NCBI GenBank assembly: GCA_002477625.1
Contig: DLQQ01000062.1
Coordinates: 1-18,803 of the forward strand
Source: Candidatus Arcticimaribacter sp. UBA7428
GTDB taxonomy: Bacteria; Bacteroidota; Bacteroidia; Flavobacteriales; Flavobacteriaceae
DNA: 18,803 nucleotides
Direction: 5' to 3'
The notes under the pieces are model-generated. The model did no database searches. It was not told where the DNA came from and saw only the letters and a program-made list of their open reading frames with translations. A program made the translations under genes and the position numbers. How positions within the stretch are numbered: the first letter of the stretch is position 1; each line of letters begins with the position of its first letter. This document shows, in pieces, positions 1 through 8,059 of this stretch.

Positions 1-174
1 ACCAAAGAAGTTCGTAGAGCTGATGGATCATATATCCGTTTTGACGATAACGCTTGTGTGTTATTGAATCCAACAGGAGAAATGATTGGAACACGTGTAT
101 TCGGCCCTGTGGCTCGTGAATTACGTGACAAGCAGTTTATGAAGATTGTTTCACTAGCACCTGAGGTGCTTTAA
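1..174 (+). CDS. rplN: Ribosomal protein uL14 (L14), 3' end only
   Basis: The window opens inside this gene; reading frame 1 gives 57 residues and a TAA at 172-174. The visible C-terminal half contains [14 protein letters not shown] followed by [12 protein letters not shown], the highly conserved end of bacterial L14. L14 is a large-subunit protein at the subunit interface, contacting 16S rRNA helix 14. It is followed after 11 bases by rplX, the normal order of the spc operon. The missing N-terminal part lies upstream of the window, so nothing suggests truncation in the genome. Confidence 0.97.
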   Translation, partial: TKEVRRADGSYIRFDDNACVLLNPTGEMIGTRVFGPVARELRDKQFMKIVSLAPEVL

Positions 175-185
175 GTTTCAAGATC

Positions 186-497
186 ATGAATAAAATTAAA
201 ATCAAAAAAGGAGATAAAGTTCGTGTCATCGCCGGTTCTAATAAAGGATCCGAAGGTGTTGTATTAAAAGTATTACGCGAAAAAAATAAAGCTATTGTCG
301 AAGGCGTTAATCTTGTAAAGAAACACGCCAAGCCAAGTGCTGAGAATCCTCAAGGTGGAATCCAAGAAATGGAAGCACCATTGCAAATTTCAAACCTTAC
401 TTTATTAACTGCTGATGGTCAAGCTACACGTGTAGGTTACCGAATGGAGGGAGATCAAAAAGTAAGATTTTCGAAAAAATCTAATGAAGTAATTTAG
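186..497 (+). CDS. rplX: Ribosomal protein uL24 (L24)
   Basis: The 103-residue product starts [20 protein letters not shown], the KOW motif typical of L24 (roughly residues 5-33), followed by the conserved stretch [14 protein letters not shown] near residue 40. L24 binds 23S rRNA near the exit of the peptide tunnel and initiates large-subunit assembly. Length matches the family (about 100-105). The ATG at 186 has no Shine-Dalgarno sequence upstream. It lies between rplN (11-base gap) and rplE (2-base gap), so it is translated from the long ribosomal transcript. Confidence 0.97.
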   Translation: MNKIKIKKGDKVRVIAGSNKGSEGVVLKVLREKNKAIVEGVNLVKKHAKPSAENPQGGIQEMEAPLQISNLTLLTADGQATRVGYRMEGDQKVRFSKKSNEVI

Positions 498-499
498 TT

Positions 500-1051
500 A
501 TGAGCTATCAACCAAGACTAAAACAAGAATTTAACGATCGTATCGTTAGTGCCCTAACCGAAGAGTTTGGGTACAAGAACATAATGCAAGTTCCCCACCT
601 AGAGAAAATTGTTCTCAGCCGTGGTGTTGGAGCTGCAGTATCGGATAAGAAATTAATCGACTACGCAGTAGACGAGTTAACAAACATTACAGGACAAAAA
701 GCGGTCTCTACTATTTCTAAGAAGGATGTTGCTTCTTTTAAATTACGTAAAGGAATGCCTATTGGTGCTAAAGTTACCCTAAGAGGGGAACGCATGTACG
801 AATTCCTTGACCGTTTAGTAACTGCCGCTTTGCCTCGTGTACGCGATTTCCAAGGAATTAAAGCTACCGGTTTTGACGGCCGTGGGAACTACAACCTTGG
901 AGTAACAGAACAAATCATTTTCCCTGAAATTGATATTGACAAAGTAAACAAGATCAACGGTATGGATATTACCTTTGTTACTTCTGCTAATACTGACAAG
1001 GAAGCGAAATCATTATTGAACGAATTGGGACTTCCCTTTAAAAAGAACTAG
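500..1051 (+). CDS. rplE: Ribosomal protein uL5 (L5)
   Basis: The 183-residue product fits L5 (about 180). Landmarks are the N-terminal [18 protein letters not shown], the central [20 protein letters not shown] with [15 protein letters not shown], and the C-terminal [14 protein letters not shown], all conserved in bacterial L5. L5 binds 5S rRNA and sits in the central protuberance, touching the P-site tRNA and S13. The ATG at 500 is 2 bases after the rplX stop and has no Shine-Dalgarno sequence. The rpsN start follows its stop by 1 base, which suggests coupled translation. Confidence 0.97.
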   Translation: MSYQPRLKQEFNDRIVSALTEEFGYKNIMQVPHLEKIVLSRGVGAAVSDKKLIDYAVDELTNITGQKAVSTISKKDVASFKLRKGMPIGAKVTLRGERMYEFLDRLVTAALPRVRDFQGIKATGFDGRGNYNLGVTEQIIFPEIDIDKVNKINGMDITFVTSANTDKEAKSLLNELGLPFKKN

Positions 1052-1052
1052 G

Positions 1053-1322
1053 ATGGCTAAAGAATCAATGAAAGCTCGAGAAATAAAAAGAGCTAAAACT
1101 GTTGCAAAATATGCTGAAAAGCGTAAAGCTTTGAAAGAAGCGGGAGACTATGAAGGACTTCAAAAACTCCCAAAAAACGCATCGCCTATACGCATGCACA
1201 ATCGTTGTAAATTAACCGGAAGACCGAAAGGATACATGCGTCAGTTTGGACTCTCTAGGGTAACCTTCAGAGAAATGGCCAATAATGGTCTTATTCCCGG
1301 TGTAACTAAAGCCAGTTGGTAA
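1053..1322 (+). CDS. rpsN: Ribosomal protein uS14 (S14), zinc-free type
   Basis: The 89-residue product is the long S14 form. Its C-terminal half holds [19 protein letters not shown], then [18 protein letters not shown], the conserved 3' domain of S14. The zinc-binding S14 form is about 61 residues with two CxxC pairs; here only one cysteine remains and the pairs are absent, so this is the C-minus type that needs no zinc. S14 binds 16S rRNA in the head of the small subunit. The ATG follows the rplE stop by 1 base, indicating tight coupling. Confidence 0.97.
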   Translation: MAKESMKAREIKRAKTVAKYAEKRKALKEAGDYEGLQKLPKNASPIRMHNRCKLTGRPKGYMRQFGLSRVTFREMANNGLIPGVTKASW

Positions 1323-1337
1323 TCAAATAAGGAAGCT

Positions 1338-1739
1338 ATGTATACAGATCCGTTAGCAGATTTTTTAACAAGAATTCGTAATGCAAGTGCAGCTGGCCAC
1401 CGAGTGGTGAGCATACCTGCCTCAAAAATAAAGAAAGAGATCACAAAGATTCTTTTCGATCAAGGATATATCCTCAGTTATAAGTTTGAAGAAACTGATA
1501 ACAACCAAGGCAGTATCAAAATCGCATTGAAATACGATCAAACTACGAAACAACCCGTTATCCAAAAGATTCAGAGAATCAGTACTCCCGGTCTACGTAA
1601 GTATGCTGGATCAACTGAGCTTCCAAGAATCTTAAATGGTTTGGGCATCTCAATCGTTTCAACTTCTAGTGGTGTAATGACCGGGAAGCAAGCGACGCAA
1701 GAGAAAGTAGGTGGTGAGTTATTGTGCTACGTTTATTAA
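1338..1739 (+). CDS. rpsH: Ribosomal protein uS8 (S8)
   Basis: The 133-residue product begins MYTDPLADFLTRIRNA, a close match to the S8 N-terminus, and ends with STSSGVMTGKQATQEKVGGE, the conserved C-terminal signature. S8 binds the central domain of 16S rRNA; in E. coli it also represses its own operon by binding mRNA near rplE, but I see no clear copy of that site here. The 15-base gap from rpsN contains AAGGAAG just before the ATG, one of the very few Shine-Dalgarno-like starts in the block. Confidence 0.97.
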   Translation: MYTDPLADFLTRIRNASAAGHRVVSIPASKIKKEITKILFDQGYILSYKFEETDNNQGSIKIALKYDQTTKQPVIQKIQRISTPGLRKYAGSTELPRILNGLGISIVSTSSGVMTGKQATQEKVGGELLCYVY

Positions 1740-1759
1740 ACTATAAAAGATAAAAAACA

Positions 1760-2302
1760 ATGTCTAGAATTGGTAATAATCCGATCAGTATCACAGCTGG
1801 CGTAACGGTAGATATACAAGCAGACAAAGTTGTCGTCAAAGGCAAACTTGGAGAACTCGAGCAAGAATACTCTGGAGTTTCTTTCGAAACGTCTGATGAC
1901 ACAATCGTTGTTAAAAGAAATTCTGAATCCAAAGAGAACAAAGCTAAGCACGGTTTGTACCGCGCTTTAGTTGCTAACATGATTGAAGGCGTTTCTAAAG
2001 GATTTACGAAAGAACTAGAATTGGTGGGTGTAGGATACCGTGCCAGTAATCAAGGTCAAAAATTAGATTTAGCCCTTGGTTTTTCCCACAACATCCTTTT
2101 GGACATCGCTTCAGAGGTAAAAGTGGAAACTATTTCAGAAAAAGGAAATAATCCAATCATCAAACTAAGTTCGTACGACAAGCAATTAGTTGGTTTTGTT
2201 GCCGCTAAAATCAGATCGTTCCGTCCACCTGAGCCTTACAAAGGTAAAGGAGTTAAGTTTGTAGGTGAACAAATAAGAAGAAAAGCAGGTAAATCCGCAT
2301 AA
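1760..2302 (+). CDS. rplF: Ribosomal protein uL6 (L6)
   Basis: The 180-residue product starts [15 protein letters not shown], as L6 does, and has the duplicated L6 fold; the C-terminal repeat contains [16 protein letters not shown] followed by [12 protein letters not shown], a diagnostic L6 ending. L6 lies near the sarcin-ricin loop and the factor-binding site of the large subunit. The start ATG at 1760 is preceded by an A-rich stretch with no Shine-Dalgarno sequence. The 20-base gap from rpsH and 10-base gap to rplR fit a single transcript. Confidence 0.97.
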   Translation: MSRIGNNPISITAGVTVDIQADKVVVKGKLGELEQEYSGVSFETSDDTIVVKRNSESKENKAKHGLYRALVANMIEGVSKGFTKELELVGVGYRASNQGQKLDLALGFSHNILLDIASEVKVETISEKGNNPIIKLSSYDKQLVGFVAAKIRSFRPPEPYKGKGVKFVGEQIRRKAGKSA

Positions 2303-2312
2303 GACAAAAGCA

Positions 2313-2666
2313 ATGGCGTTAACTAGAGAAAAAAGAAGATTAAGAATTCGCATGCGTATTCGCAAAACCGTTAACGGTTCTGCAGCAGCTCCACGTTTAT
2401 CCGTATTCAGAAGCAATAAAGAGATCTATGCTCAATTGATTGATGATGCTTCGGGTAAAACACTTGCAGCAGCTTCTTCAAGAGATAAGGAAATTAAAAA
2501 TAGTGATAACAAATCAAACACTGCTGTAGCTGTAGGCAAGCTCATTGCCGAAAAAGCTGCTCAAGCAGGTATCTCAAAGGTCATTTTTGATCGTGGTGGA
2601 TACTTGTATCATGGTCGTGTTAAATCTCTGGCTGAGGGTGCGCGTGAAGCTGGACTTAAATTCTAA
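2313..2666 (+). CDS. rplR: Ribosomal protein uL18 (L18)
   Basis: The 117-residue product has the basic N-terminus of L18 ([17 protein letters not shown]) and the core signatures [18 protein letters not shown] and [20 protein letters not shown] followed by EAGLKF at the end. L18 binds 5S rRNA together with L5 and anchors it to the central protuberance. Length matches the family. The ATG at 2313 has no Shine-Dalgarno sequence. The gene is 10 bases after rplF and 7 bases before rpsE. Confidence 0.97.
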   Translation: MALTREKRRLRIRMRIRKTVNGSAAAPRLSVFRSNKEIYAQLIDDASGKTLAAASSRDKEIKNSDNKSNTAVAVGKLIAEKAAQAGISKVIFDRGGYLYHGRVKSLAEGAREAGLKF

Positions 2667-2673
2667 ATAGAAG

Positions 2674-3198
2674 ATGTTACAAAATTATAAAAACGTTGAG
2701 CTAGTAAAACCAGGAGGTCTTGATTTAAAAGATCGTCTAGTAGGTGTACAACGTGTTACAAAAGTTACTAAAGGAGGTCGTGCATTTGGTTTTTCTGCCA
2801 TCGTAGTTGTTGGTGATGAAAACGGCGTAGTAGGACAAGGTCTTGGTAAGTCGAAAGAAGTTGCTGAAGCAATTTCTAAGGCTGTTGAAGATGCTAAGAA
2901 AAATTTAGTACGTATTCCAATTGCAAAGGGAACTGTTCCGCATGAACAAAAAGGGAAATTCGGTGGTGCCCGTGTATTTTTGAAGCCCGCTTCACAAGGT
3001 ACAGGAGTTATTGCTGGAGGTGCTGTAAGATCCGTATTGGAGGCAGTAGGAGTACACAATGTACTTTCTAAGTCACAAGGTTCTTCTAACCCTCACAATG
3101 TTGTTAAAGCTACTTTTGATGCTTTACTTCAATTGAGAGACGCTTCTACAGTTGCTAAACAACGTGGAATTTCATTAGATAAAGTTTTTAACGGATAA
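2674..3198 (+). CDS. rpsE: Ribosomal protein uS5 (S5)
   Basis: The 174-residue product shows the S5 N-terminal double-stranded RNA-binding domain ([19 protein letters not shown] with [20 protein letters not shown] after it) and the C-terminal domain ([20 protein letters not shown], then [19 protein letters not shown]). S5 lies at the mRNA entry site and affects decoding accuracy. The start ATG has no Shine-Dalgarno sequence, yet two perfect AGGAGGT strings occur inside the gene at 2712-2718 and 2772-2778, a pattern tolerated in Bacteroidota (see findings). Confidence 0.97.
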   Translation: MLQNYKNVELVKPGGLDLKDRLVGVQRVTKVTKGGRAFGFSAIVVVGDENGVVGQGLGKSKEVAEAISKAVEDAKKNLVRIPIAKGTVPHEQKGKFGGARVFLKPASQGTGVIAGGAVRSVLEAVGVHNVLSKSQGSSNPHNVVKATFDALLQLRDASTVAKQRGISLDKVFNG

Positions 3199-3209
3199 TT
3201 TACCTTCAA

Positions 3210-3389
3210 ATGGCTAAAGTAAAAGTAAAACAAGTAAAAAGTAGCATCAAGCGCCTTCAGAATCAGAAGCGTACACTTGCTGCACTCGGTCTTCGTGGAA
3301 TTGGGAAAGAAGTCATTCATGACGATACCCCAAACATCCTAGGAATGATAAAGAAAGTTGAACATTTAGTTTCCGTAACGGAAGCCTAA
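3210..3389 (+). CDS. rpmD: Ribosomal protein uL30 (L30)
   Basis: This short gene was read directly from the sequence: ATG at 3210, TAA at 3387-3389, 59 residues. The product begins MAKVKVKQVKSSIKRLQNQK and continues with TLAALGLRGIGKEVIHDDTP, then NILGMIKKVEHLVSV; the LGLRGIGKEV section and following DTPNILGMI are the L30 signature. L30 is a small, nonessential-in-some-species large-subunit protein in domain II of 23S rRNA. Its place between rpsE (11-base gap) and rplO (13-base gap) is the standard spc-operon position. Confidence 0.96.
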   Translation: MAKVKVKQVKSSIKRLQNQKRTLAALGLRGIGKEVIHDDTPNILGMIKKVEHLVSVTEA

Positions 3390-3402
3390 ACTCAGAATAA
3401 AA

Positions 3403-3855
3403 ATGAATTTAAGTAACTTACAACCTGCTTCTGGAGCGGTACAAAAAAATGCGAAGCGTCTTGGACGTGGACAAGGATCTGGTAAAGGTGGTACTGCTGC
3501 TCGTGGTCACAAAGGAGCTAAGTCTCGTTCTGGATATTCTAGAAAACTTGGTTTTGAAGGAGGGCAAATGCCTTTACAACGCCGTGTGCCCAAGTTTGGT
3601 TTTACGAACATCAACAGAAAAGATTATGCTGGAGTTAATCTAGATACATTACAAACACTTGTAGATGCAAAGAAAATCGATGGTTTAATCGCTATTGAAC
3701 AAATTGTTGAACTCAGACTTGCAACGAAAAATGATCTTGTAAAGATCCTAGGTAGAGGAAAACTTACAAGTCCTCTTAAAGTAACTGCACATAAATTTAC
3801 AGCTACTGCAAAAGCCGCTATCGAAGCAGCTGGAGGTGAAGCTATAGAATTATAA
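3403..3855 (+). CDS. rplO: Ribosomal protein uL15 (L15)
   Basis: The 150-residue product has the long, glycine- and arginine-rich N-terminal tail of L15 (RLGRGQGSGKGGTAARGHKG, SRSGYSRKLGFEGGQMPLQRR) that threads into 23S rRNA, followed by the globular domain ending with KVTAHKFTATAKAAIEAAGG. L15 is a late-assembly large-subunit protein. Length is usual for the family (about 145-150). It is followed after 5 bases by secY, as in most bacteria. There is no Shine-Dalgarno sequence before the ATG; the upstream bases are A-rich. Confidence 0.97.
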   Translation: MNLSNLQPASGAVQKNAKRLGRGQGSGKGGTAARGHKGAKSRSGYSRKLGFEGGQMPLQRRVPKFGFTNINRKDYAGVNLDTLQTLVDAKKIDGLIAIEQIVELRLATKNDLVKILGRGKLTSPLKVTAHKFTATAKAAIEAAGGEAIEL

Positions 3856-3860
3856 GCCCT

Positions 3861-5213
3861 ATGAAGAAGTTTATAGAAACTCTTGTTAATATTTATAAAA
3901 TCGAAGAATTGAGAAATCGAATTGGATTGACCTTGTCTATCCTTTTGATCTATCGTTTGGGAGCTCAAATTGTTCTTCCTGGAATCGATTCTATACAATT
4001 AGCAAGTTTAGCAAGCAGAACAGACGGCGGTGGACTTCTCGGTATTTTGAATGCCTTCACTGGAGGTGCGTTCGCTAATGCTTCTATTTTCGCTTTAGGG
4101 ATTATGCCTTATATATCGGCTTCTATTGTTGTTCAGTTGATGGGAATTGCTATTCCTTATTTACAAAAACTTCAAAAAGAAGGCGAAAGTGGTCGTAAAA
4201 CAATCAATCAAATTACACGATGGTTAACTATTGGTATTTGTATTGTTCAAGCTCCTGCTTACTTATTTGGATTGAGTGCTCTTGGAGTACCGGATTCCGC
4301 ATTTGTTATTGGTAAGGGTCCCTTATTCATGTTTTCATCCATCTCAATCTTAGTTACAGGTACAATTTTTGCCATGTGGTTGGGAGAGAAAATTACAGAC
4401 AAAGGAATTGGTAACGGTATATCACTACTCATTATGGTAGGTATCATCGCTACACTTCCCCTGTCTTTCGCTCAAGAATTCGTTTCTAGAGTGTCGGAGA
4501 ACAATGGTGGATTGATGATGATCTTAATCGAAATGATCCTTTGGGTAGTTGTTATCTTACTATCGATCTTATTGGTTTTGGCTGTTCGCCAGATACCCGT
4601 ACAATACGCTCGTAGAACAGCTGGCGCATCTACCGATCAAGCGGCTGTAGGTTCAAGACAGTATATTCCATTAAAACTTAACGCTTCAGGTGTAATGCCA
4701 ATTATCTTCGCTCAAGCTCTAATGTTTGCTCCAGCCTATGTTGGTGGACTCATGGGAGACAGCGATGTTGGTGTTTGGATGCAAGCAAATTTTTCAGATA
4801 TTTTTGGGTTGTGGTATAACATTGTATTTGCGCTATTGATTATCATCTTTACGTACTTCTATACAGCGATTACTGTACCTACTAATAAAATGTCAGACGA
4901 TCTTAAAAGAAGCGGTGGATTTGTTCCTGGGATACGTCCTGGTAACGAAACAAGCGACTTTTTGGATAATGTAATGTCGCACATTACTTTTCCAGGATCA
5001 TTATTCTTAGCTGGTTTAGCAGTATTTCCTGCTATCGTAGTTAAGCTTATCGGTATGCAACAAGGTTGGGCCTTGTTTTATGGTGGAACTTCCCTATTGA
5101 TTATGGTAGGTGTTGCTATTGATACCATTCAGCAAGTCAATTCTTATTTATTAAACCGTCATTACGATGGTCTAATGAAATCAGGAAATAATCGCAAAAG
5201 TGTAGCGCAGTAA
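3861..5213 (+). CDS. secY: Protein translocase channel subunit SecY
   Basis: The 450-residue product is the pore-forming subunit of the SecYEG translocon in the cytoplasmic membrane, through which unfolded secretory proteins and membrane helices pass. It shows the ten hydrophobic segments expected for SecY, starting about residue 22 (LTLSILLIYRLGAQIVLPGI). Family landmarks are GIMPYISASIVVQL, QKLQKEGESGRKTINQITRW, GEKITDKGIGNGISLLIM and the cytoplasmic loop with ARRTAG, plus IPLKLNASGVMPIIFA. The C-terminal tail is short and basic. It lies between rplO and infA (3-base gap), so channel production is tied to ribosome production. Confidence 0.97.
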   Translation: MKKFIETLVNIYKIEELRNRIGLTLSILLIYRLGAQIVLPGIDSIQLASLASRTDGGGLLGILNAFTGGAFANASIFALGIMPYISASIVVQLMGIAIPYLQKLQKEGESGRKTINQITRWLTIGICIVQAPAYLFGLSALGVPDSAFVIGKGPLFMFSSISILVTGTIFAMWLGEKITDKGIGNGISLLIMVGIIATLPLSFAQEFVSRVSENNGGLMMILIEMILWVVVILLSILLVLAVRQIPVQYARRTAGASTDQAAVGSRQYIPLKLNASGVMPIIFAQALMFAPAYVGGLMGDSDVGVWMQANFSDIFGLWYNIVFALLIIIFTYFYTAITVPTNKMSDDLKRSGGFVPGIRPGNETSDFLDNVMSHITFPGSLFLAGLAVFPAIVVKLIGMQQGWALFYGGTSLLIMVGVAIDTIQQVNSYLLNRHYDGLMKSGNNRKSVAQ

Positions 5214-5216
5214 GTT

Positions 5217-5432
5217 ATGGCAAAACAAGCAGCAATAGAACAAGAAGGATCAATCATAGAGGCACTCTCTAATGCAATGTTCCGTGTAGAATTAGAAAAT
5301 GGACACGTGGTGACAGCACATATCTCTGGAAAAATGCGTTTGCATTATATTAAATTATTACCTGGAGATAAAGTAAAATTAGAAATGAGTCCTTACGATC
5401 TTACGAAAGCAAGGATAACGTATAGATTTTAA
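5217..5432 (+). CDS. infA: Translation initiation factor IF-1
   Basis: The 71-residue product has the size and single OB-fold of IF-1: [40 protein letters not shown] and [20 protein letters not shown], ending ITYRF. IF-1 occupies the A site of the small subunit during initiation and assists IF-2 and IF-3. Its position between secY and rpmJ is common in Bacteroidota and Firmicutes. It starts only 3 bases after the secY stop and has no Shine-Dalgarno sequence. Confidence 0.97.
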   Translation: MAKQAAIEQEGSIIEALSNAMFRVELENGHVVTAHISGKMRLHYIKLLPGDKVKLEMSPYDLTKARITYRF

Positions 5433-5444
5433 TATAAACAACAG

Positions 5445-5561
5445 ATGAAAGTAAGAGCATCAATTAAGAAAAGAAGCGCCGAATGCAAGATAGTACGCAG
5501 AAAAGGTCGACTTTATGTTATTAATAAAAAGAATCCTAGATTTAAACAAAGACAAGGATAA
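5445..5561 (+). CDS. rpmJ: Ribosomal protein bL36 (L36), zinc-free type
   Basis: This 38-residue gene was read directly: ATG at 5445, TAA at 5559-5561. The product begins [20 protein letters not shown] and ends NPRFKQRQG, the unmistakable frame of L36. Classical L36 binds zinc with three cysteines and a histidine; here only Cys14 remains, the other positions being Ser/Ala, Asn/Lys and Arg/Phe types, so zinc cannot be held in the usual way. L36 is the smallest protein of the large subunit, near the factor-binding region. It sits between infA and rpsM with gaps of 12 and 3 bases. Confidence 0.95.
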   Translation: MKVRASIKKRSAECKIVRRKGRLYVINKKNPRFKQRQG

Positions 5562-5564
5562 ATT

Positions 5565-5939
5565 ATGGCAAGAATATCAGGAGTAGACATCCCTAAGCAG
5601 AAACGTGGCGTAATCGCTTTGACCTATATCTTTGGAGTAGGAAGAAGTAGAGCCGAAGAGATTTTAGCAGCAGCTAAAGTAAGTGAAGACAAGAAGGTAG
5701 CTGATTGGTCTGATGAAGAAACCGGAGCAATTCGTGAAGCTGTTGCAGCTTTTAAAATTGAAGGTGAATTACGTTCAGAAATTCAATTGAACATCAAACG
5801 ATTGATGGATATTGGATGCTACAGAGGAATCCGTCACAGAGCAGGACTCCCTTTAAGAGGACAACGCACGAAGAACAATTCTCGTACACGTAAAGGAAAA
5901 CGTAAAACAGTTGCTAACAAAAAGAAAGCAACTAAATAA
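5565..5939 (+). CDS. rpsM: Ribosomal protein uS13 (S13)
   Basis: The 124-residue product begins [20 protein letters not shown] and contains [14 protein letters not shown] (helix-two-turns-helix region) and the C-terminal [20 protein letters not shown] followed by a very basic tail, all diagnostic of S13. S13 sits in the head of the small subunit, bridges to L5 and contacts the P-site tRNA with its tail. The start ATG is 3 bases after rpmJ. It opens the classical alpha-operon set rpsM-rpsK-rpsD-rpoA-rplQ, here continuous with the spc genes. Confidence 0.97.
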   Translation: MARISGVDIPKQKRGVIALTYIFGVGRSRAEEILAAAKVSEDKKVADWSDEETGAIREAVAAFKIEGELRSEIQLNIKRLMDIGCYRGIRHRAGLPLRGQRTKNNSRTRKGKRKTVANKKKATK

Positions 5940-5948
5940 TCTTTGACA

Positions 5949-6332
5949 ATGGCTAAAACAGCAACCAAAAAAAGAAAAGTAATAGTTGAATCAGTTGGAC
6001 AAGCGCATATAACAGCTTCCTTCAACAACATTATTGTCTCATTGACTAACCTTAAGGGAGAAGTTATCTCGTGGTCATCGGCAGGAAAAATGGGATTCAG
6101 AGGATCAAAGAAAAATACGCCTTACGCAGCTCAAACTGCAGCTGAAGATTGTGCTAAAGTTGCACAAGAAGCAGGTTTGCGTCAAGTGAAGGTTTATGTA
6201 AAAGGACCTGGTAACGGAAGAGAATCTGCGATCAGAACCCTACATAACAATGGGATTGAAGTTACTGAGATCATAGACGTAACGCCTTTACCTCACAATG
6301 GATGTCGCCCTCCCAAAAGACGTAGAGTATAA
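5949..6332 (+). CDS. rpsK: Ribosomal protein uS11 (S11)
   Basis: The 127-residue product shows the S11 signatures [52 protein letters not shown] and the ending [14 protein letters not shown]11 lies on the platform of the small subunit near the mRNA exit and the anti-Shine-Dalgarno end of 16S rRNA. I chose the ATG at 5949 over a TTG two codons upstream at 5943, because MAK is the usual S11 start in relatives and the TTG version adds only two residues. It follows rpsM by 9 bases. Confidence 0.96.
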   Translation: MAKTATKKRKVIVESVGQAHITASFNNIIVSLTNLKGEVISWSSAGKMGFRGSKKNTPYAAQTAAEDCAKVAQEAGLRQVKVYVKGPGNGRESAIRTLHNNGIEVTEIIDVTPLPHNGCRPPKRRRV

Positions 6333-6416
6333 TTAATTATCAATCTGCAGCGGACTCAGTGTTATCGAAGGAGTTAGACCTTAATTCATAACACCCACTG
6401 TTTAAAAACCAAACTA
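6333..6416 (+). promoter_or_regulatory. Structured 84-base leader before rpsD, candidate autoregulatory mRNA element
   Basis: This is by far the longest gap in the ribosomal block. It can form a hairpin: GTGTTAT (6359-6365) pairs with ATAACAC (6388-6394), seven base pairs; inside, AAGG (6368-6371) can pair with CCTT (6379-6382) around a seven-base loop; below, CA (6357-6358) can pair with TG (6399-6400) across a CCCA bulge. S4, encoded next, is the translational repressor of the alpha operon in E. coli and of its own gene in Bacillus, so an S4-binding leader is a reasonable inference. I see no intrinsic terminator or TAnnTTTG box in it. Confidence 0.5.
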
Positions 6417-7022
6417 ATGGCAAGATATACCGGTCCAAAAACTAAAATCGCAAGAAAATTTGGGGAACCAATTTTCGGCGCTGACAAATCGTTTGAAAAA
6501 CGTAACTATCCTCCAGGACAACACGGGAATACCCGTCGTCGTGGAAAAAAGTCAGAATATGCTGTCCAACTAATGGAAAAGCAAAAAGCAAAATTTTCTT
6601 ATGGAATCTTGGAACGTCAGTTCCGTATTCTTTTTGAACGCGCCAACCGCAGTAAGGGTGTTACAGGTGAAGTTCTTCTTCAGCTTTGTGAGTCTCGTTT
6701 AGACAATGTAGTATATCGTTTAGGAATTGCTCCTACACGTAGTGCTGCTCGTCAACTTGTTTCTCACCGTCACATTACTGTAAACGGTACTTTAATTAAC
6801 ATCGCTTCTGCACACATCAAGCCAGGAGATGTAATTGGAGTTCGCGAGAAATCAAAATCTTTATCAACGATAACACATTCATTAGAGCGTAACTCTTCTG
6901 TATACGAATGGTTGACTTGGAACAACGATACTCTTGAAGGTACATTTATTTCTACACCTCTTCGCCTTCAAATTCCTGAGAACATCAAGGAACAATTGAT
7001 CGTAGAATTATACTCTAAATAA
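6417..7022 (+). CDS. rpsD: Ribosomal protein uS4 (S4), zinc-free type
   Basis: The 201-residue product starts [20 protein letters not shown] and contains [12 protein letters not shown], the small-subunit S4 signature, and the S4 RNA-binding domain ([20 protein letters not shown] followed by [14 protein letters not shown], about residues 93-125). Some S4 proteins carry a zinc knuckle of four cysteines at the N-terminus; none is present here. S4 nucleates assembly of the 16S rRNA 5' domain and is often a regulator of its own transcript. The gene follows an unusual 84-base leader that may be its target. Confidence 0.97.
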   Translation: MARYTGPKTKIARKFGEPIFGADKSFEKRNYPPGQHGNTRRRGKKSEYAVQLMEKQKAKFSYGILERQFRILFERANRSKGVTGEVLLQLCESRLDNVVYRLGIAPTRSAARQLVSHRHITVNGTLINIASAHIKPGDVIGVREKSKSLSTITHSLERNSSVYEWLTWNNDTLEGTFISTPLRLQIPENIKEQLIVELYSK

Positions 7023-7043
7023 TAACCACTAAAGTTTATACTT

Positions 7044-8036
7044 ATGGCTATACTAAATTTTCAAAAACCCGATAAAGTAATCATGATCGATTCTTCAGAA
7101 TTCGAAGGTAAATTCGAATTCCGTCCTCTTGAACCAGGATATGGATTGACCATTGGTAACGCTTTGCGAAGAGTATTACTCTCTTCTCTAGAAGGGTTTG
7201 CTATTACTTCTGTTAAAATTGATAACATCGACCACGAATTCTCTACCATCCCAGGAATAGTAGAAGATGTAACCGAAATTATTCTCAACCTTAAGCAAGT
7301 TCGTTTCAAGCGTCAAATCGAAGATTTGGATCATGAAAAAGTTACGATTGCTATAGGAGGTCAAGACCAACTTAAGGCCGCTGATTTCCAGAAATTCATT
7401 TCAGGTTTTCAGGTCTTAAACCCAGACCACGTAATCTGTAACTTAGAGAAAAGTGTTCAATTGAACATGGAACTTACGATTGAAAAAGGTCGTGGTTATG
7501 TTCCAGCTGAAGAGAATAAAAAATCGAATGCAGAACTAGGTACAATTGCTATCGACTCGATCTACACTCCAGTGAAGAATGTAAAATTCAGCATTGAAAA
7601 CTATCGTGTTGAACAAAAAACAGATTACGAAAAATTAGTTTTCGAAATCCTAACAGATGGTTCTATTCATCCAAAAGATGCATTAACGGAAGCAGCTAAA
7701 ACATTGATTCACCACTTCATGCTATTCTCTGATGAGCGTATCACCTTAGAAGCTGATGAAATTGCACAAGCAGAAACCTACGACGAAGAATCATTACACA
7801 TGCGTCAGTTGTTGAAAACAAAATTAATCGACATGGACCTATCAGTTCGTGCATTGAATTGTTTGAAAGCTGCAGAAGTAGATACACTAGGAGATTTAGT
7901 GTCCTACAACAAAAATGACTTGATGAAGTTCAGAAACTTCGGTAAGAAATCTCTTACTGAATTAGATGAGCTCGTAGCTCTTAAGGGCCTTACCTTCGGT
8001 ATGAACCTTGCGAAGTACAAATTAGATAAAGACTAA
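7044..8036 (+). CDS. rpoA: RNA polymerase subunit alpha
   Basis: The 330-residue product is full length. The N-terminal domain (to about 235) has [20 protein letters not shown], the dimerisation and beta-binding signature, and [16 protein letters not shown] at its end. A linker rich in acidic residues leads to the C-terminal domain (about 255-320) with [20 protein letters not shown] and [17 protein letters not shown], the helix-hairpin-helix that touches DNA upstream elements and activators. It is the assembly platform of RNA polymerase. It lies 21 bases after rpsD and 23 bases before rplQ. Confidence 0.98.
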   Translation: MAILNFQKPDKVIMIDSSEFEGKFEFRPLEPGYGLTIGNALRRVLLSSLEGFAITSVKIDNIDHEFSTIPGIVEDVTEIILNLKQVRFKRQIEDLDHEKVTIAIGGQDQLKAADFQKFISGFQVLNPDHVICNLEKSVQLNMELTIEKGRGYVPAEENKKSNAELGTIAIDSIYTPVKNVKFSIENYRVEQKTDYEKLVFEILTDGSIHPKDALTEAAKTLIHHFMLFSDERITLEADEIAQAETYDEESLHMRQLLKTKLIDMDLSVRALNCLKAAEVDTLGDLVSYNKNDLMKFRNFGKKSLTELDELVALKGLTFGMNLAKYKLDKD

Positions 8037-8059
8037 CCGACATTTTTATATAAAGTAAA

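Noticed and set aside
2685..3059. A 124-residue open frame on the - strand across rpsE
   Set aside because: It is fully antisense to a certain ribosomal gene, its product is of low-quality composition (Pro, Thr, Ser, Cys rich) and it has no promoter or family likeness.
3624..3998. A 124-residue - strand frame across the rplO-secY junction
   Set aside because: It spans two certain genes on the other strand and is an antisense shadow.
5943..5951. TTG start for rpsK at 5943
   Set aside because: It adds only two residues; the ATG at 5949 gives the usual S11 N-terminus.
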